The notes beneath the pieces were generated by a model. That model was not told where the DNA came from. It was given only the letters and a program-made list of their open reading frames with translations, and ran no database searches. Below, piece after piece: positions 1 to 12,100 of a stretch of 64,000 nt of DNA. Position numbers and translations under genes: made by a program. The stretch covers positions 8,061,771 to 8,125,770 of the forward strand of contig WMCF01000025.1 of the NCBI GenBank assembly GCA_009792885.1, read 5' to 3'. Source of the DNA: Eremophila alpestris peregrina (lineage: Eukaryota > Chordata > Aves > Passeriformes > Alaudidae). Numbering within the stretch: the stretch's first letter is position 1; each line of letters starts with the position of its first letter.

Positions 1-2982
1 CTCAAGAATTACCTTTTTGTCCCCCTGTTTGTTCCAGCTGAACTCATATCACATAAGTGGAAGTGGCATAGTGTCTTTGAAGAGTGTGCAGAGCAGCGAA
101 GCAAGAGCAGTGTGGGCAGCATGCTCGTCTGAGAGCAAGTGTGTTCCTGGTTTATGGTTGTTCATCTGCAGGTAGGCATGACTGATTTTCCTCTCTTTGA
201 GCAGGCATCACTTAGAAGTCTGTGCACAAAGATCTTATGGTTGATGACAGAGAGAAGATGTGTTTGCAGGGTGAAACTCTTCAACTTGTGCAGTTTAGAT
301 CACATAATGATCAAAGAAATTGGTCTACTGTTGACATAATTGACTTTTAGGGAATTAAATAGACTAGTCAGTTAATTGAATTATATATTTAAGATCAGTA
401 GCAACAATGCAACAGATATTATACTATGCACCTGGAAAATGTTAACAAATGCCACAAATATTTAAACAGCTTTCTGTATCTCATTTCAAGGAATTGTCTG
501 TTCTCTCCCATTGCCAAAGGATTCATTCACACTGTTGCATACACACGCAGTGCCCTGTCTCAGGAGGTCTGCATGTGCATCTTCAGCATCATTGGCTATT
601 CTGGCTGTGTGTGTTCTCTTGTTTCCACATGCCGTCTGTGGGAGGTGTGGTTGCTCCACGTTTTTGTGTCTCTTTGCAATCTACTGGTCCATTCACCAGT
701 GAAAAAAAACTCTCTCCAAGTTCACATAAATGCACCAAAAATGTGTGGCTACTTCTTGCACCCTTTATTGTCGCTATACTAGCTGGAGTAGAAAGCTCAC
801 AATGTCTTACAGGAATCCTGGCTGCTCTGCCTGATCTAGGCAGAGGTCATAACACTGTTAAGGCAACATCTGACCATGGCAGACCACATCCTGGCTGCTG
901 TTCCATCTGTTGCCTTCCCCATTCCCCTCTACTGTTGCAAATTTTTTTTGTTTCTGAAACATTAACAGTTTCCCAAGCTGACTCATGTTCTAACAGATTC
1001 TTGTGGGTAATGTCTGGGCTATAATGTTGGCAGCTTACTCCTCAGCTTTTCTTGTATAGAAGCTTTCTGTGCTGTGGTGTGGTCTTAGTGGGAAACTGAT
1101 TATCTTTTTCCCTTTCTGAGGTGTGAGAAAGGCTGTAGTAATGAAGCACCGCTTTGTCTTTATTGATTTTATCCATTTGTGGTCGGATGATGCCACCTGC
1201 TGACAAGAGAGTTAGATGAAAACACAGCACATGACCAGGAGGAATCTGTGTTATGACAGGGATCTGAGGGTGTTTAAACTGTATTTATGCTATTTTATAT
1301 GAATCATCATAATTAGCACATTTCTTCCTTTTGGAAAAGGAAGCTGAAAAATTATTTTGAGGATTGTTTTGTTGTATGCACCTTCTGTGCACATTACGTG
1401 CATGAAACCAGTTATGTAAATGAATTTGTTTAAAGGTGACTATTAAGGTAACTACTAGTAATTTTAGATACTATATGTAATTAATTTTAAATGAAAACTA
1501 AAATGGAAAACATAGTAGAAGAAAATATAATGAAAACCTCAAAGTTTTCTAGTGATTACATATTTCATTAAATTAATGTATAATACAGGCACTCTCAAGA
1601 ACCTATCACTTAGTTTTGCTACTTTTGATGTATAATTATGCTTAAAAAAAATCCTGGAGGAAAAACCTTCTGCAGTACTGTGGAGAGAAATATCCTCCCT
1701 TATCAATGGAGTACAGTATTCTTATACAATTGCACTATGTTTGTTTTCCCTTGAGAGAAGGAGAAAAAAGATACCTCAAATTACGTAGTCACAGGTTTCC
1801 ATAACTCTGTGTCTGGCTATGACACTGAATGCTTTCTGTAGTTGGAACTTTGTGGAAGTAATAGATGAATTACAGCAAACTGGGCCCAGGCATGGGAGAG
1901 GTAACTTAGATTGGAAACTGAAAAGTTCTCAGTACTAATTCTAGGTATTTGAGTTCTACTGCACCTCCTCAGCAATGACAAAACATTGACAGAAAATTAA
2001 TTTGCGATATTCACTCTAAAGACATTCTGCATCTCTCTTATTTACTGCTGCCTGAAGTTACATCTGTTCTCGTTTTTGAAATAATGGAAGAAAACTTCTT
2101 GCATTCAAATTTTCATGGGACAGGTGAATGGATAAGGATATGCATCTCATTCATCCTGCTGTTTGTGAGGAACTGTACACCACAGCAGATTTCTCTAAGA
2201 TTGTTTCTTTTAGGAGAAAAAAACACCAAAGAGCCAATTCTGTATTTCACAGAATCACACAATAGTCTGCATTGGAAGGAACCCAGAAGTATCATAGAGT
2301 CCAGCTCCTCCAAAGTGAATGGCCAATGTGGGGATCAAAACCAACACCTTGGTGTTATTAACATTGTGTTCTGACCGACTGAGCTAAGCTCAGGGTCAGG
2401 TTGCACTTGTGTAAGGAGCTCCTTTTTGAAATGCAAAATTGAAGTCAGTGTTTGTACTCCAAAATACATAGTGGACAATAAAGTGTTAAGTCATTGCAGC
2501 AAAAAATACTGATTTCAAAAAGAAGAAACTGAGAATTTAATTTTTTTTTTCCTCCAGCTTTGTAGTTTGGCTTCACCAGGTCTCTGTTTTGTTTTGTTTT
2601 CAAAGACAGCTCAGTAAAGCGAACAAAGCAGCCCCTAACTTGAAATGAAAAATATATAATAATTTAATAAAAATAGTATATATTTTCATTTAAAAAGTTT
2701 TTATGTTGTATTGTTTACAAACTAGATTCTTGATATCAGAGATATTGTAACATTACTGCAGCATCAAGGCAGTACAGCACATAGGACCAACACCACACAA
2801 CTTTTGAATCTGATCTACAAAGCTTGCTTGTGAGAAATGGCTTCACTTCAGAGCAGATGCCTCATTTCCAAGTTAGACACCAATGCTGCTAGCTTTATCT
2901 CTTTCTAATCTTATAAACAAGGTAAAATCTTGCTGTTCTGCTTACAAGAAATTCACTTTTTAAATTCTCTTTTCCCCTGCAG
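1..2982 (+). other. Upstream non-coding sequence, probably MTRR intron 1
   Basis: AT-rich, with no CpG-rich promoter and no recognisable coding exon. A long open frame at 449-1024 (+) has low-complexity, Cys/His/Ser-rich content and no family resemblance. It holds one SINE copy near 2246-2395. The pyrimidine-rich acceptor at 2982 shows that at least the right end is intronic. In other vertebrates MTRR shares a divergent promoter with FASTKD3; neither promoter nor FASTKD3 is visible here. Confidence 0.6.
2246..2395 (-). repeat. SINE, tRNA-Ile head with CR1-like tail (TguSINE1-type)
   Basis: Read on the - strand, the copy begins near 2395 with TGAGCTTAGCTCAGTCGGTC, a decayed tRNA A-box region. 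It continues through AACACCAAGGTGTTGGTTTT, which corresponds to the variable arm and B box of tRNA-Ile, and ends in a CR1-type tail near 2246-2310 (+ strand: CACAGAATCACACAATAGTC). This head-and-tail combination is the TguSINE1 layout described in songbirds. Family name is by recognition. Confidence 0.75.
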
Positions 2983-3147
2983 TGTCTCTAAAAAAAAAGT
3001 AAAATGTGCTGTGAGTCAAAAAGGAGGTTTTTGCTCCTCTATGCAACACAAAAGGGGCAGGCAAAAGCCATAGCTGAGGAAATATGGCAGCAAGCTGGTG
3101 CCCATGGACTGGAAGCTGATATGCACTGTATAAGTGAAATGGATAAG
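2983..3147 (+). CDS. MTRR: MTRR first coding exon (start codon exon)
   Basis: The acceptor follows a pyrimidine tract ending CCCCTGCAG at 2974-2982, and the donor is AAG|GTGAGA at 3147/3148. Coding starts at ATG 3004-3006 and gives residues 1-48. The start is well fixed. An in-frame TAA lies at 2989-2991 inside the same exon, and 3004 is the only in-frame ATG between that stop and the conserved RRFLLLYAT block. Base -3 is A, a fair initiation context. The product begins MCCESKRRFLLL, five residues longer than the common human start (MRRFLLL). The exon carries the first FMN-binding loop. Codon 27 (ATA, 3082-3084) is Ile and aligns with the human Ile22/Met22 polymorphic site. Confidence 0.95.
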
Positions 3148-6100
3148 GTGAGATACTCCATGCTGTTTTGAAAAATATGTATTGAAGAGCTGAGTTCTTC
3201 ACATGCTAGAGTGGTGGCTCTTGATAATCATGAATGCAGATGCACCCATCAAAAATCACCATCTAGTGTCAAATTTTTGTTCTTTGTGAATCAGTAATTT
3301 CAACCAATACTCACAGTTGCTTAATAGCTTTCTGCCAAAGATACATCTTGTGATTTTTCTTATTAGAACTGTAAATTAATGTCTTTATCTCTCTTCTAAC
3401 AATGATTCAGTGACTTCTTGAAAACTTTTTATGTATGCAGTAGTGAATGAATTCTGTATTTACAGGTCAGGTCTGCTGTTACTAAAAATTATGCGCTTTT
3501 TTTCTTGTTTGTTTGGTTTTTGTTTGTTCTGGTTTTTTGGTTTTGTTTTTTTGTGTGGGTCTGTGAGGTTTTTTGTGTATTTGTTTGGCTTTTTGTTGTG
3601 GTTGTTATATTTCTTTTGCTGCATTGATGTTCTGTGTTCTGTTAACTGTGGGCTCCAGCATGGACCAGAGCTTTTGTGGGTTTTCTTGTGGTGCTTAGAA
3701 TATTCACTCATTTCAATTCCTACAGGACTCACTTCAAGTTAAGTTCTAGAACAAAATAAAAAGCTTGACTGGAACAAGGAAATGGCTTTTTATTATTTGC
3801 TGTTATTCAAGAGTAAGAATGTGAAAACTTAGTTCTATAACTAAAAGCATTATGCACTGTAATTTCCTTCACAAAGTACTCTCAACTGTATGGCCTCCAA
3901 AAAAAAAATATAAAAACCAACCAATCTAAACTTGATAGCCTGATATTTCATATAAGATGAGGAGAAAATAATATCTAAAAGAGTTTTTTTCACGCACTTG
4001 AAAATGTGAGACATTTTGAATGAATATACAGTAAGTATGTAGTTGAGTGCTAGAAAAAGACTTTTATGCAGCCAGCAGGGAATGTGAAGATTCTCCTTAT
4101 ATTCTTGCATTTAATTTCTTCTGCATTTGACAGGTTTGGAGATTAGTTTCAGGAAGGTGATAGTCAGAACATTTCAAGCCCGGTTATTGGCCTGCCACTT
4201 AAATAAATGTAGTTTGCCAAATTTTGCAAGGCAATTCAGAGCTGCTAATTAATTATGAATTGAGAATCTGAGAATTGGACATTGAGGAAAAAAGTAATTT
4301 CTGCAACTTTGTAAATTTTTTCTTACATAGGCGTCTAGTTTTTTCCTTACTTGTCAGTTAGAAAGTCTGTCTTTATGTAGCTTTGGGTATTTTCAGACCA
4401 TGTGAAGGTCTGTGGGTAGAAGAGGTGGTTACAGAGCCAGTAACAGGACTGTGATCTTCTTGCCATTCAAAAGTGAGTGGTCAAATACTCAGGTCTCAGG
4501 AGCACTGGCTATTCCCAAGTAGTGTCTCTTACCTACAGTCCTAGGGGTGAGATAAGGTCATAAATCTTTGGTTGGTTATGGTGATTACGTTTTATGCAGA
4601 TTGAAATGAAGTGGAAGTGAGGTAGGAGCAGTAAAAAAGGGGAGGCTAAATAGAGATCATACTGGGTCACTGTGTGTGTAGTCAGCCTTGTATGAGTTAT
4701 CTGAATTAGTACATTTGTCATGATATGTATTATTCTGGATGAGACAAACCTGGCTGTCTGATCCCATCCTCTTCTTTCAGCAACCATGCACAGCTTGAGC
4801 AGGCTGCTGGCTGCTCTTGTGTGGCATTGCTGTCCTCAGCTGAGGAGAACGTTTGAAGAAAAGGGAAAAAATGAGACAAACCTTAAAAACAAAGGATGTA
4901 GGAAGAAGTGGAAGGGAGAGAAAAAACAGTGTAGTTGTGTTAGGTTCTTGCTGGTCCAGTGATGTAGCAGAGCTTGCAGTAATTGACACAAATTATTGCA
5001 GAACCTGTCTCACCAAATGTCTGGTTTTCAAAAGGTGTCTATGTTTGCAGATGAGAATCTGCAGTGGAGTAAGCAAGAGTTCAGGGAGCTAATCATGCCT
5101 GTGTTCTGATACACCACTTGATACTTCCTGAGCTTGTATATTTTTTGGTTTTTTAATCTGTCTCTTATACACATCTAGATGTGTATAAGAGACAGGTTCT
5201 GATACACCACTTGATACTTCCTGAGCTTGTATATTTTTTGGTTTTTTAATGGAGCTCATTTTAGTGTATGTTCTCATGTGATACCAGTAGACCCTTACTT
5301 TCTTCACTTCAAGAATTTCTTTTTCTTTGTAAATGCAGTAGTCACCTGTGGCAATGCACTGCAGATGCTGTGGGTCTCTACTTACCAAATCAGCTGTGGA
5401 AGTTTTGAAAATCTGAGTCCTTATTGCAACAGGACCCTTAAGGCCTTTTTTTGTACAGTTTTGAAAGTCTCAGGATTTTATGAGTACTTGGAGTTTGCCT
5501 GAACTTGTAAAAGACAAAAAGCTCTGTTTGGAACGTTCCTGGACCACAACTCATTGAAGTCTGCCAAAGAGCCTGGGGAATCTCTTTTCATGTTTACTCT
5601 GTTCACTTGTGCTTCTCTAGGCCTCTGCTGTAGGCCACTGTCAGAGGCAAGACATGTAGTAATTTAAGTTTACCAGGCAACTGCTTTTAGCTTCTTCAGG
5701 AAAGACTTTGCCAACAGAAAAACCTCTAGTCTGTTTCTATCTATTCCTAGCCTTTCTGGGTTGTAGGTGTCAGGTAACTTTTTACATGGCTTGACAAGGA
5801 TATAAAGTTTGAGTGATTTATTGAGGGAGGTGTTTAGAACATAACTCCTCAAAATCTGGAGTTTTGCATTGCAGTCTTGAAACTGCTCTGAGTGAAACAC
5901 AGCTCCTTTTGCAATATTTCTTTTTATTTTCTCATAATCCTATTATTTTTATTAAACTTGGAGTGCTGGGAGATGATTTAGACTGCAGCCAGCAGAGAGC
6001 AGTAGAAGGAGCTTAGGTTACTACTTATGGCAAAAAGGAGGCTAAGGAGTGATCTAACAGCAGCCTGTGTGAGCCAAACTGGACAACAGGAGGCCAAATC

Positions 6101-9100
6101 CATTGGGTGCTGCCTGATAAACTTAGATTTGACCCTAGTAGAGAAGTTCTGCATGGAATAAGCTGCCCAGAAAATGGCAATCTGTACCCTTAGAAGTCTG
6201 ATTATCACTCTTCAGAGCTACCTTAGTTCCCCCAAAAGCACTATTTTTTTTTTTTTTTTTTGGGAATGATGATCTCAAAGGTCTTTTCCAACCTAGTTAC
6301 TTCTTTGATGCTGTGATTCACAGTAGTTATAACACAGAAGTTATCAGATAGGACCAATAGATACTTAATGGAACTTAGAAATGATCCCTATGGTTTGTAT
6401 GGCCACAGCCGACTTATCTGTGTGAAATCATAACGATTATTGCTGTGTGATTGTGATCATGTATGCAAAAATTCTTCCACTTGACAAATAAAATACTGTA
6501 AGAACTGTGTATTTCAGCTGTGTGAGTGCAGTTGTGAAGTATTCTTCATAGCCTGCTCAAAATGCTGCCCTTGGACATCTGTGTGTGGGATCATAGGGTA
6601 TTTCAGGTTGGAAGAGGCTTCATGAGGTCATCTTGCAGCAAGGTCAGTTGAGGTCAAAGCAGGTTCTTCAGGGCTTTATCAAATCTGGTCTTGAAAATTC
6701 CAAATATGATCATAAGTTTCATCCCCAAAATTACATGTAGTTACTTGAAAGACTTTCTGTGGCTTAATATAGGTAAAATACATTAAATGGTTTTCTGTGT
6801 ACCCTTGGGAAGAAGCAAGGTGGGAGATACAGTATCTAAGGCCATAATGTATGTATCAAATGGCACCTTGTAACTTAACTTGTTCTGTTGCTTGTAGTAT
6901 AACCTGGAAACAGAAAAGGATCCTGTAGTTATTGTTATTTCCACTACTGGGACAGGAGAGCCACCAGACACTGCCCGCAAGTTTGTAAAGAAAATTCAAG
7001 ACAAGACCTTGCCTCCTGACCATTTTGCACACCTCCAGTATGGATTGCTAGGTAACTTAGTATTTTCTATATTGTTGCAGAACTTGTGTGTCAGTGAATA
7101 TTTGCTTTAATTTATTTATATTTTATTTATAGGTGGTTTGGGCTTTTTTAAGTGCTTATAAAACATTTTTTTAATAAACAGCAGTTTTATATAATGTCCT
7201 CTATGAGCAATAGAGGAAAACCACAAAAATTATCTGAATGAAAGCTACCAATGTAATCTTTTATGGTTTATTTTTCTTTGCATAAAAACCATATCATATA
7301 AGCTATCTATAACTGTTTGGAGTTTAAATTTCATGTTAAGTCTCTACAGAGATTAGTAAACTTGATTAGTTTACTTGACTGTGTGAATCATTGGGCATTT
7401 TTCTCTACAGAAGGAAGGGCAGTATAAATTGTTCTGAAAAGAAAAAAAACTTTAATCTTCCCATCCATTTAAATTCGCAATAATACTTTAGTTTTGAATG
7501 TTAGTAAAATGGTCAGGTTTTTCATAGCTGCATATGTGTATCTGTAAAGATAAGTATTGTATTAACCCTGAGTTTTATTATGGCAAAAATTTTTATGGTG
7601 TCTAAATAACAACGTGATTCAAGTTTGACAGGTTATCAGTCTTAAAATGCATTCATGGTATCCATCTAAACTGGTCCAATGTAATGTTTGCTCCAAGTAC
7701 TGCACTTGAGAGAAAGCAGAAGTCCTCTTAAAAAGGGGGAGAGGGAGAGGAGATGCAAGTCTCTTACCTTCCATTTCCAAATTGAGGAGAGACGAGGCCT
7801 TGGCTCTGTGTACATTCTGCTCAGCAATATCTGGAACATCCCTGAGTTATCAACACTGTTTCCAGCACAAAGCCAAAGTACAGCTCCATGCTTGCTGTGG
7901 TCTGGAAAACTAACACTATTCCAGCCAAAACAGAACAAGTAGAAATAATAAAGATCTAGTGGTTTGAAATTGCATACAAGAAAGGGTCAGGCTGTGAAAA
8001 ACTCTTTAACAGCAATAGTGAACCAGTGGTGTGGATTACTTAGAGAATTTGTGAAGATGGACCTAAAACCGGTGGTCTTTAGAACTGTTGGGCAAGGATC
8101 TCTAAAGCATGATTGATCATTTTTGTGGGGTGGGTCAGTGATTAGGTTGACCTCTTAAAATCTTGGATCTTCCATGAACATACCTCCTGAGTGCATTGAC
8201 TGTTTAACTGGTAACAAAGAACATCTTCATCTAAAACAGCTTCACAACAGTTAAGGAGCAGAAAACCCAGTGCAAGTGAAACAACATCTGCAAAGAAATC
8301 TTTCTTGCAGAGGAAGCTGCTGGACTATATTCCCTCATGTAGATTTTTTAGGTTTCTTCTTGTTCAAAATCACTGCTGTGTTTGATCCTTTTTTTTTTGT
8401 CCCCAAATTCCTAATATTTTTAAATTTATTTTAATACTCTCTCATGTCTCTCTGACCTTATTAACAACTTAATCCTGAAAGATAATTTATTTTGGTAATT
8501 CACACATAGTTTATCTTTTTTTTATCATAGTTCTACTCTTTAATTATCTCAGTTCCTTACATTTTTCCTGTTAGAGGAATTTTGTATTTTTTAAAAGCTT
8601 CAAACTAAAGCAGTATTCTTCTGAAATGTGAAATATTGAAAGCAAAGTGTTTTCAGAGTATTTCTCTTTTTTACACTTGGGAAGGAGGAGCCACTTTTTC
8701 AGCCCTATTTTGGGACAAACACAATTTTGTTTGAAATTCATACACATGTATCTATATTTCAGTGTAGCATCTGAATAATACATATGCAAGTGTTTAACTA
8801 TATATAGATATACAATTATATTTATCATGGAATCACAGAATGCCTTTGTTGGACAGGGCCTTTAGGGTCATCCAGTTCCAACCCCCTGTGGGCAGGGACA
8901 CCTTCCACTAGAACAGATTGCTCAAAGTCCCATCCAACGTGACCTTGAACACTTCTAGGGATGGGGTATCCACAATGTCTTAGGGCAATCTGTGCCTGTG
9001 CCTCACCACCTTCACAGTGAAGAATTTCTTGCTAACATTCAATCCAAACTTACTCTCAGTTTGAAGCCATTCCTCCTTGTACTGTCACCACATGTCTTTG

Positions 9101-12100
9101 TCAAAATCCCCCATGTCTTCTTGTAGGCTCACTTCAGGTACTGAAAGGCCACAGTTAGGTCAGTCCAAAGCCTTCTCTTTTCAAGGCTGAACAAACCCAA
9201 TTATCTCAGCCTTTCCTGCTAGGAGAGGTGCTCCATCCCTCTAATCATCTTGGTGCCCTGTTGTGGACTTGCTCCAACATACCTGATTCTTCTGTTTGCC
9301 TGCAAGAAAAGTCTGTCCTGACTTTGTGTAGCCTGGGAGGCTGCCTGATTGACAGGTTCCTCTTTCCTTGAATTTGCTAGGTCTGGGAGATTCAGAGTAC
9401 ATGTTCTTTTGTAATGGTGGAAGGACAGTGGACCGACGACTTCAAGAACTTGGTGCCCAGCACTTCTATGATACAGGATTAGCAGATGACTGTGTAGGGT
9501 AAGAGCAGAATGGGTTTGGATTTTATTTCTTCATAGTGCAATATTTGCATAGGCATTTGACTAAATGTTCTGAACTGTTTGAAGTCCATTGAAGCTGGAT
9601 ACTCAGCACCTCATAGAAATGAGTTCTGCCTGAGCACAGTGCACCTTTTCAGTCTCAACTGCCATTAAGTAAAACTCTATTTTTAAAGTGGGAGAAAATG
9701 TTTTTAATGCCAAGTAAAATAGTATTTAGCAGTTTTAGAAATTAAATAAGTCAGCGTAAATAGATGGATTTGTAAGAGAGGCGGTTTATTTTTTGTTTTT
9801 TTCATTTTTTTCTTCTTTTTTATCTTTTGGGGAAGGGCAGAGGATCACTTTAGAGTAATTATGTAAGAAGATTTCTCTCTTTGCTGTAGAGGAATTATGT
9901 AAGAAAACAACTCCCTGCTCTGCTGTTCTTTCTGGCCGGTAGGCTGCAGTCTTGGCTTAGTTATTTTGAACTGCTGATTATATTGGTTCTGTGCATGATG
10001 ATGCAAGGCAGTTGAACACAAACATTGTCATAACCATAAAACTTATCTTGTGTTCTGAAATAATAAAAATGGGCCATTAGTGTAAGCTATTGATGTTGCT
10101 GTTGCACAATGAAAAGTTGCATATTCTGCTGCCATTCCTTCAACTTTCTGTCATAAAGTTCAGCATATGAAAATAAAAATGAGAAACTGAAAGAAGAGCA
10201 AGGCTGTTACACATTTTAGACTTTGTGAATTTACATCATGATAACAACTAAATAATTTTTTTTGACAAAGGAGTAGTCTTGGTAACAGCTGCAGATATAT
10301 ATTAAAAATGGAAAGTGAATAGTGTTTCTTGCTTTCGTGGTCTTTCATTATTTGTAAATTAACAATCCAGGGAGTCACAATAGTTCATCCATGCATTTCT
10401 TCTTTTTTTTTTCCCCCTCCATTCCCAGTTTGGAATTAGTGGTTGATCCTTGGATTGATGGACTTTGGCTTGCCCTCAAGGAAGCATTACAATTGCAGAA
10501 AGAGAAAGAAGGCATGAACAGCGCTGTCGATGCCGTTTCCAGCTCTCTCCCTACAGCTCCACATGCTGTGCATGAACTAAAGCTAAGCTCTGAAGTTCAG
10601 AACTTGAAGCTAGAAGATGAGGGAGCAAGGGGTTCTGATATTCTGTCACAGAAACTGGATGACATCAATCTTGTGGCTCCAGCTAGAGACACCGAACCTT
10701 CACTTGTTCATTCTGTCCCTCCTGTCTCTCAGTCTGCTCTTAATATTCCTGCCCTGCCACCAGAATATATAGAGGTGGAGTTTCAGGACACCCAGGGTGA
10801 GGTAAGGTCTTCCCTTTGAGTGATGGAAGCCTCCAGCTCTTGTAGGAATATGAGTGTATACTCCTACATAAGGCTCAAAAGAGCAAGTGAATGCTTACAT
10901 GACAGAGATATGTGCCCAAATGCAGGAGGCTTTTGAATTTTAAGTAAAAAGTCAATTTATATTGCATGTAGGTGCTACCTACATGGACACTTATGTCAAG
11001 ATATAATTCAGCTAAGTAGTAAGCTGGTATTGTACTGTCAGGAAGTCAAGAATTCAAATCCTCCTTGGCTTATCACGGTGAAAACATCTTGCTATAGTGA
11101 GAAGTACAATGAAGTTTCTGTTAAAACTTTTAGTTCTGCTAATCTGGAACTCAGTGACAGATTAAAGATTATAGTCCAGTTTTCAGGTATAAAACAGGGT
11201 GGTTGTCTTGAGCCCTGGGAAGTATGAAATGTGCATTTGTGGTTTTTTTCCTTTGGAACTATTTTTGACATAGTTGGCTAGACCTTGTCAACAAGCAGGT
11301 TCTGTGTAGGGTCATGTTTGGTTTTGCAGGTATCACGTAATTCATGTCCTTTTTTGGTATCTCAAATTGCAACAGCAGCTCTGGGTGTTTTTTGCCAAGC
11401 ACAGCAGAAGTTGGTGTGTTTTGAAGTGCATCAAGTTGAGGTTTAGATATTTCCAAACAGAGACTCCCTGCCATTTAGAGAATGCCTGGTGCATGATCTC
11501 TCCAGTTACTTAAATGATGTTGTCTTGGGCTGTTGAGTCTCAGGGTTGAATTAACAAGCTGCTGCATGCTAATAGCAGAGCAGCAAAGGTCTAAAGCATT
11601 TGTGGGAAGTGTAAGATAATACAATTTACCTTAAATCTTGATTTCATTATGCCTTGAATTTGTCTTGGAGGGAATACAAATGTAGACAATTACAACAGTC
11701 CAGCTGATGCACAATGACTTGATATGGCCCAAGCCATTAATCACTATGTCAAAATCTTAAGAGAACAAAGAAACTTCTAACTGTTGGTCTCAAGGTATTC
11801 TGTTGTCTCCTATTTTAAATAGGAAATCTTCAGATTTATATATATATAATATAACAAATATTCTCCTCTTGGTAGGATGATTCCTTTACATTTGGCAGAG
11901 TACTGTTATAGGCATTTGGTATTCCTCCTGCCCCTTTTTCTTTTTGTCTGCATTGATCTCAAATGAAACTTGCTGACTATAGTGATGGAGAAGTGAGGGC
12001 TGTAGTCTGATCTTCAAGTGACAGCCTTTGACATAAGTGATCTGGAATTATTCTTGGTGCCCATTTGTCATACTTGTCATTTTTACCTGTGTAGAAATGT

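Larger units (their letters stand above)
3148..6897 (+). other. MTRR intron 2
   Basis: 3750 bases, GT-AG. It holds a T/G-rich tract (about 3497-3606), the Tn5 mosaic-end artefact with flanking duplication (5103-5250), a T18 run and CR1 tail (6244-6322), and a CR1 antisense fragment (about 6588-6735). No other exon is seen. Confidence 0.85.

Noticed and set aside
449..1024. 191-residue open frame upstream of MTRR
   Set aside because: Composition is Cys/His/Ser-rich and low in information, overlapping frames are also open, and it matches no family I know. The region reads as intronic or upstream DNA.
2330..2395. tRNA gene on the - strand
   Set aside because: The B-box region has mismatches, the acceptor stem does not pair, and the sequence leads into a CR1 tail; SINE head.
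5158..5195. Natural Tn5/IS50 insertion in the genome
   Set aside because: Only the 19-base engineered mosaic ends are present, with no transposase or 9-base target duplication. The 55-base exact flank duplication fits library chemistry better.
5089..5388. 99-residue - strand open frame
   Set aside because: It is built from the duplicated 55-base block and the Tn5 mosaic-end palindrome, so it is an artefact product.
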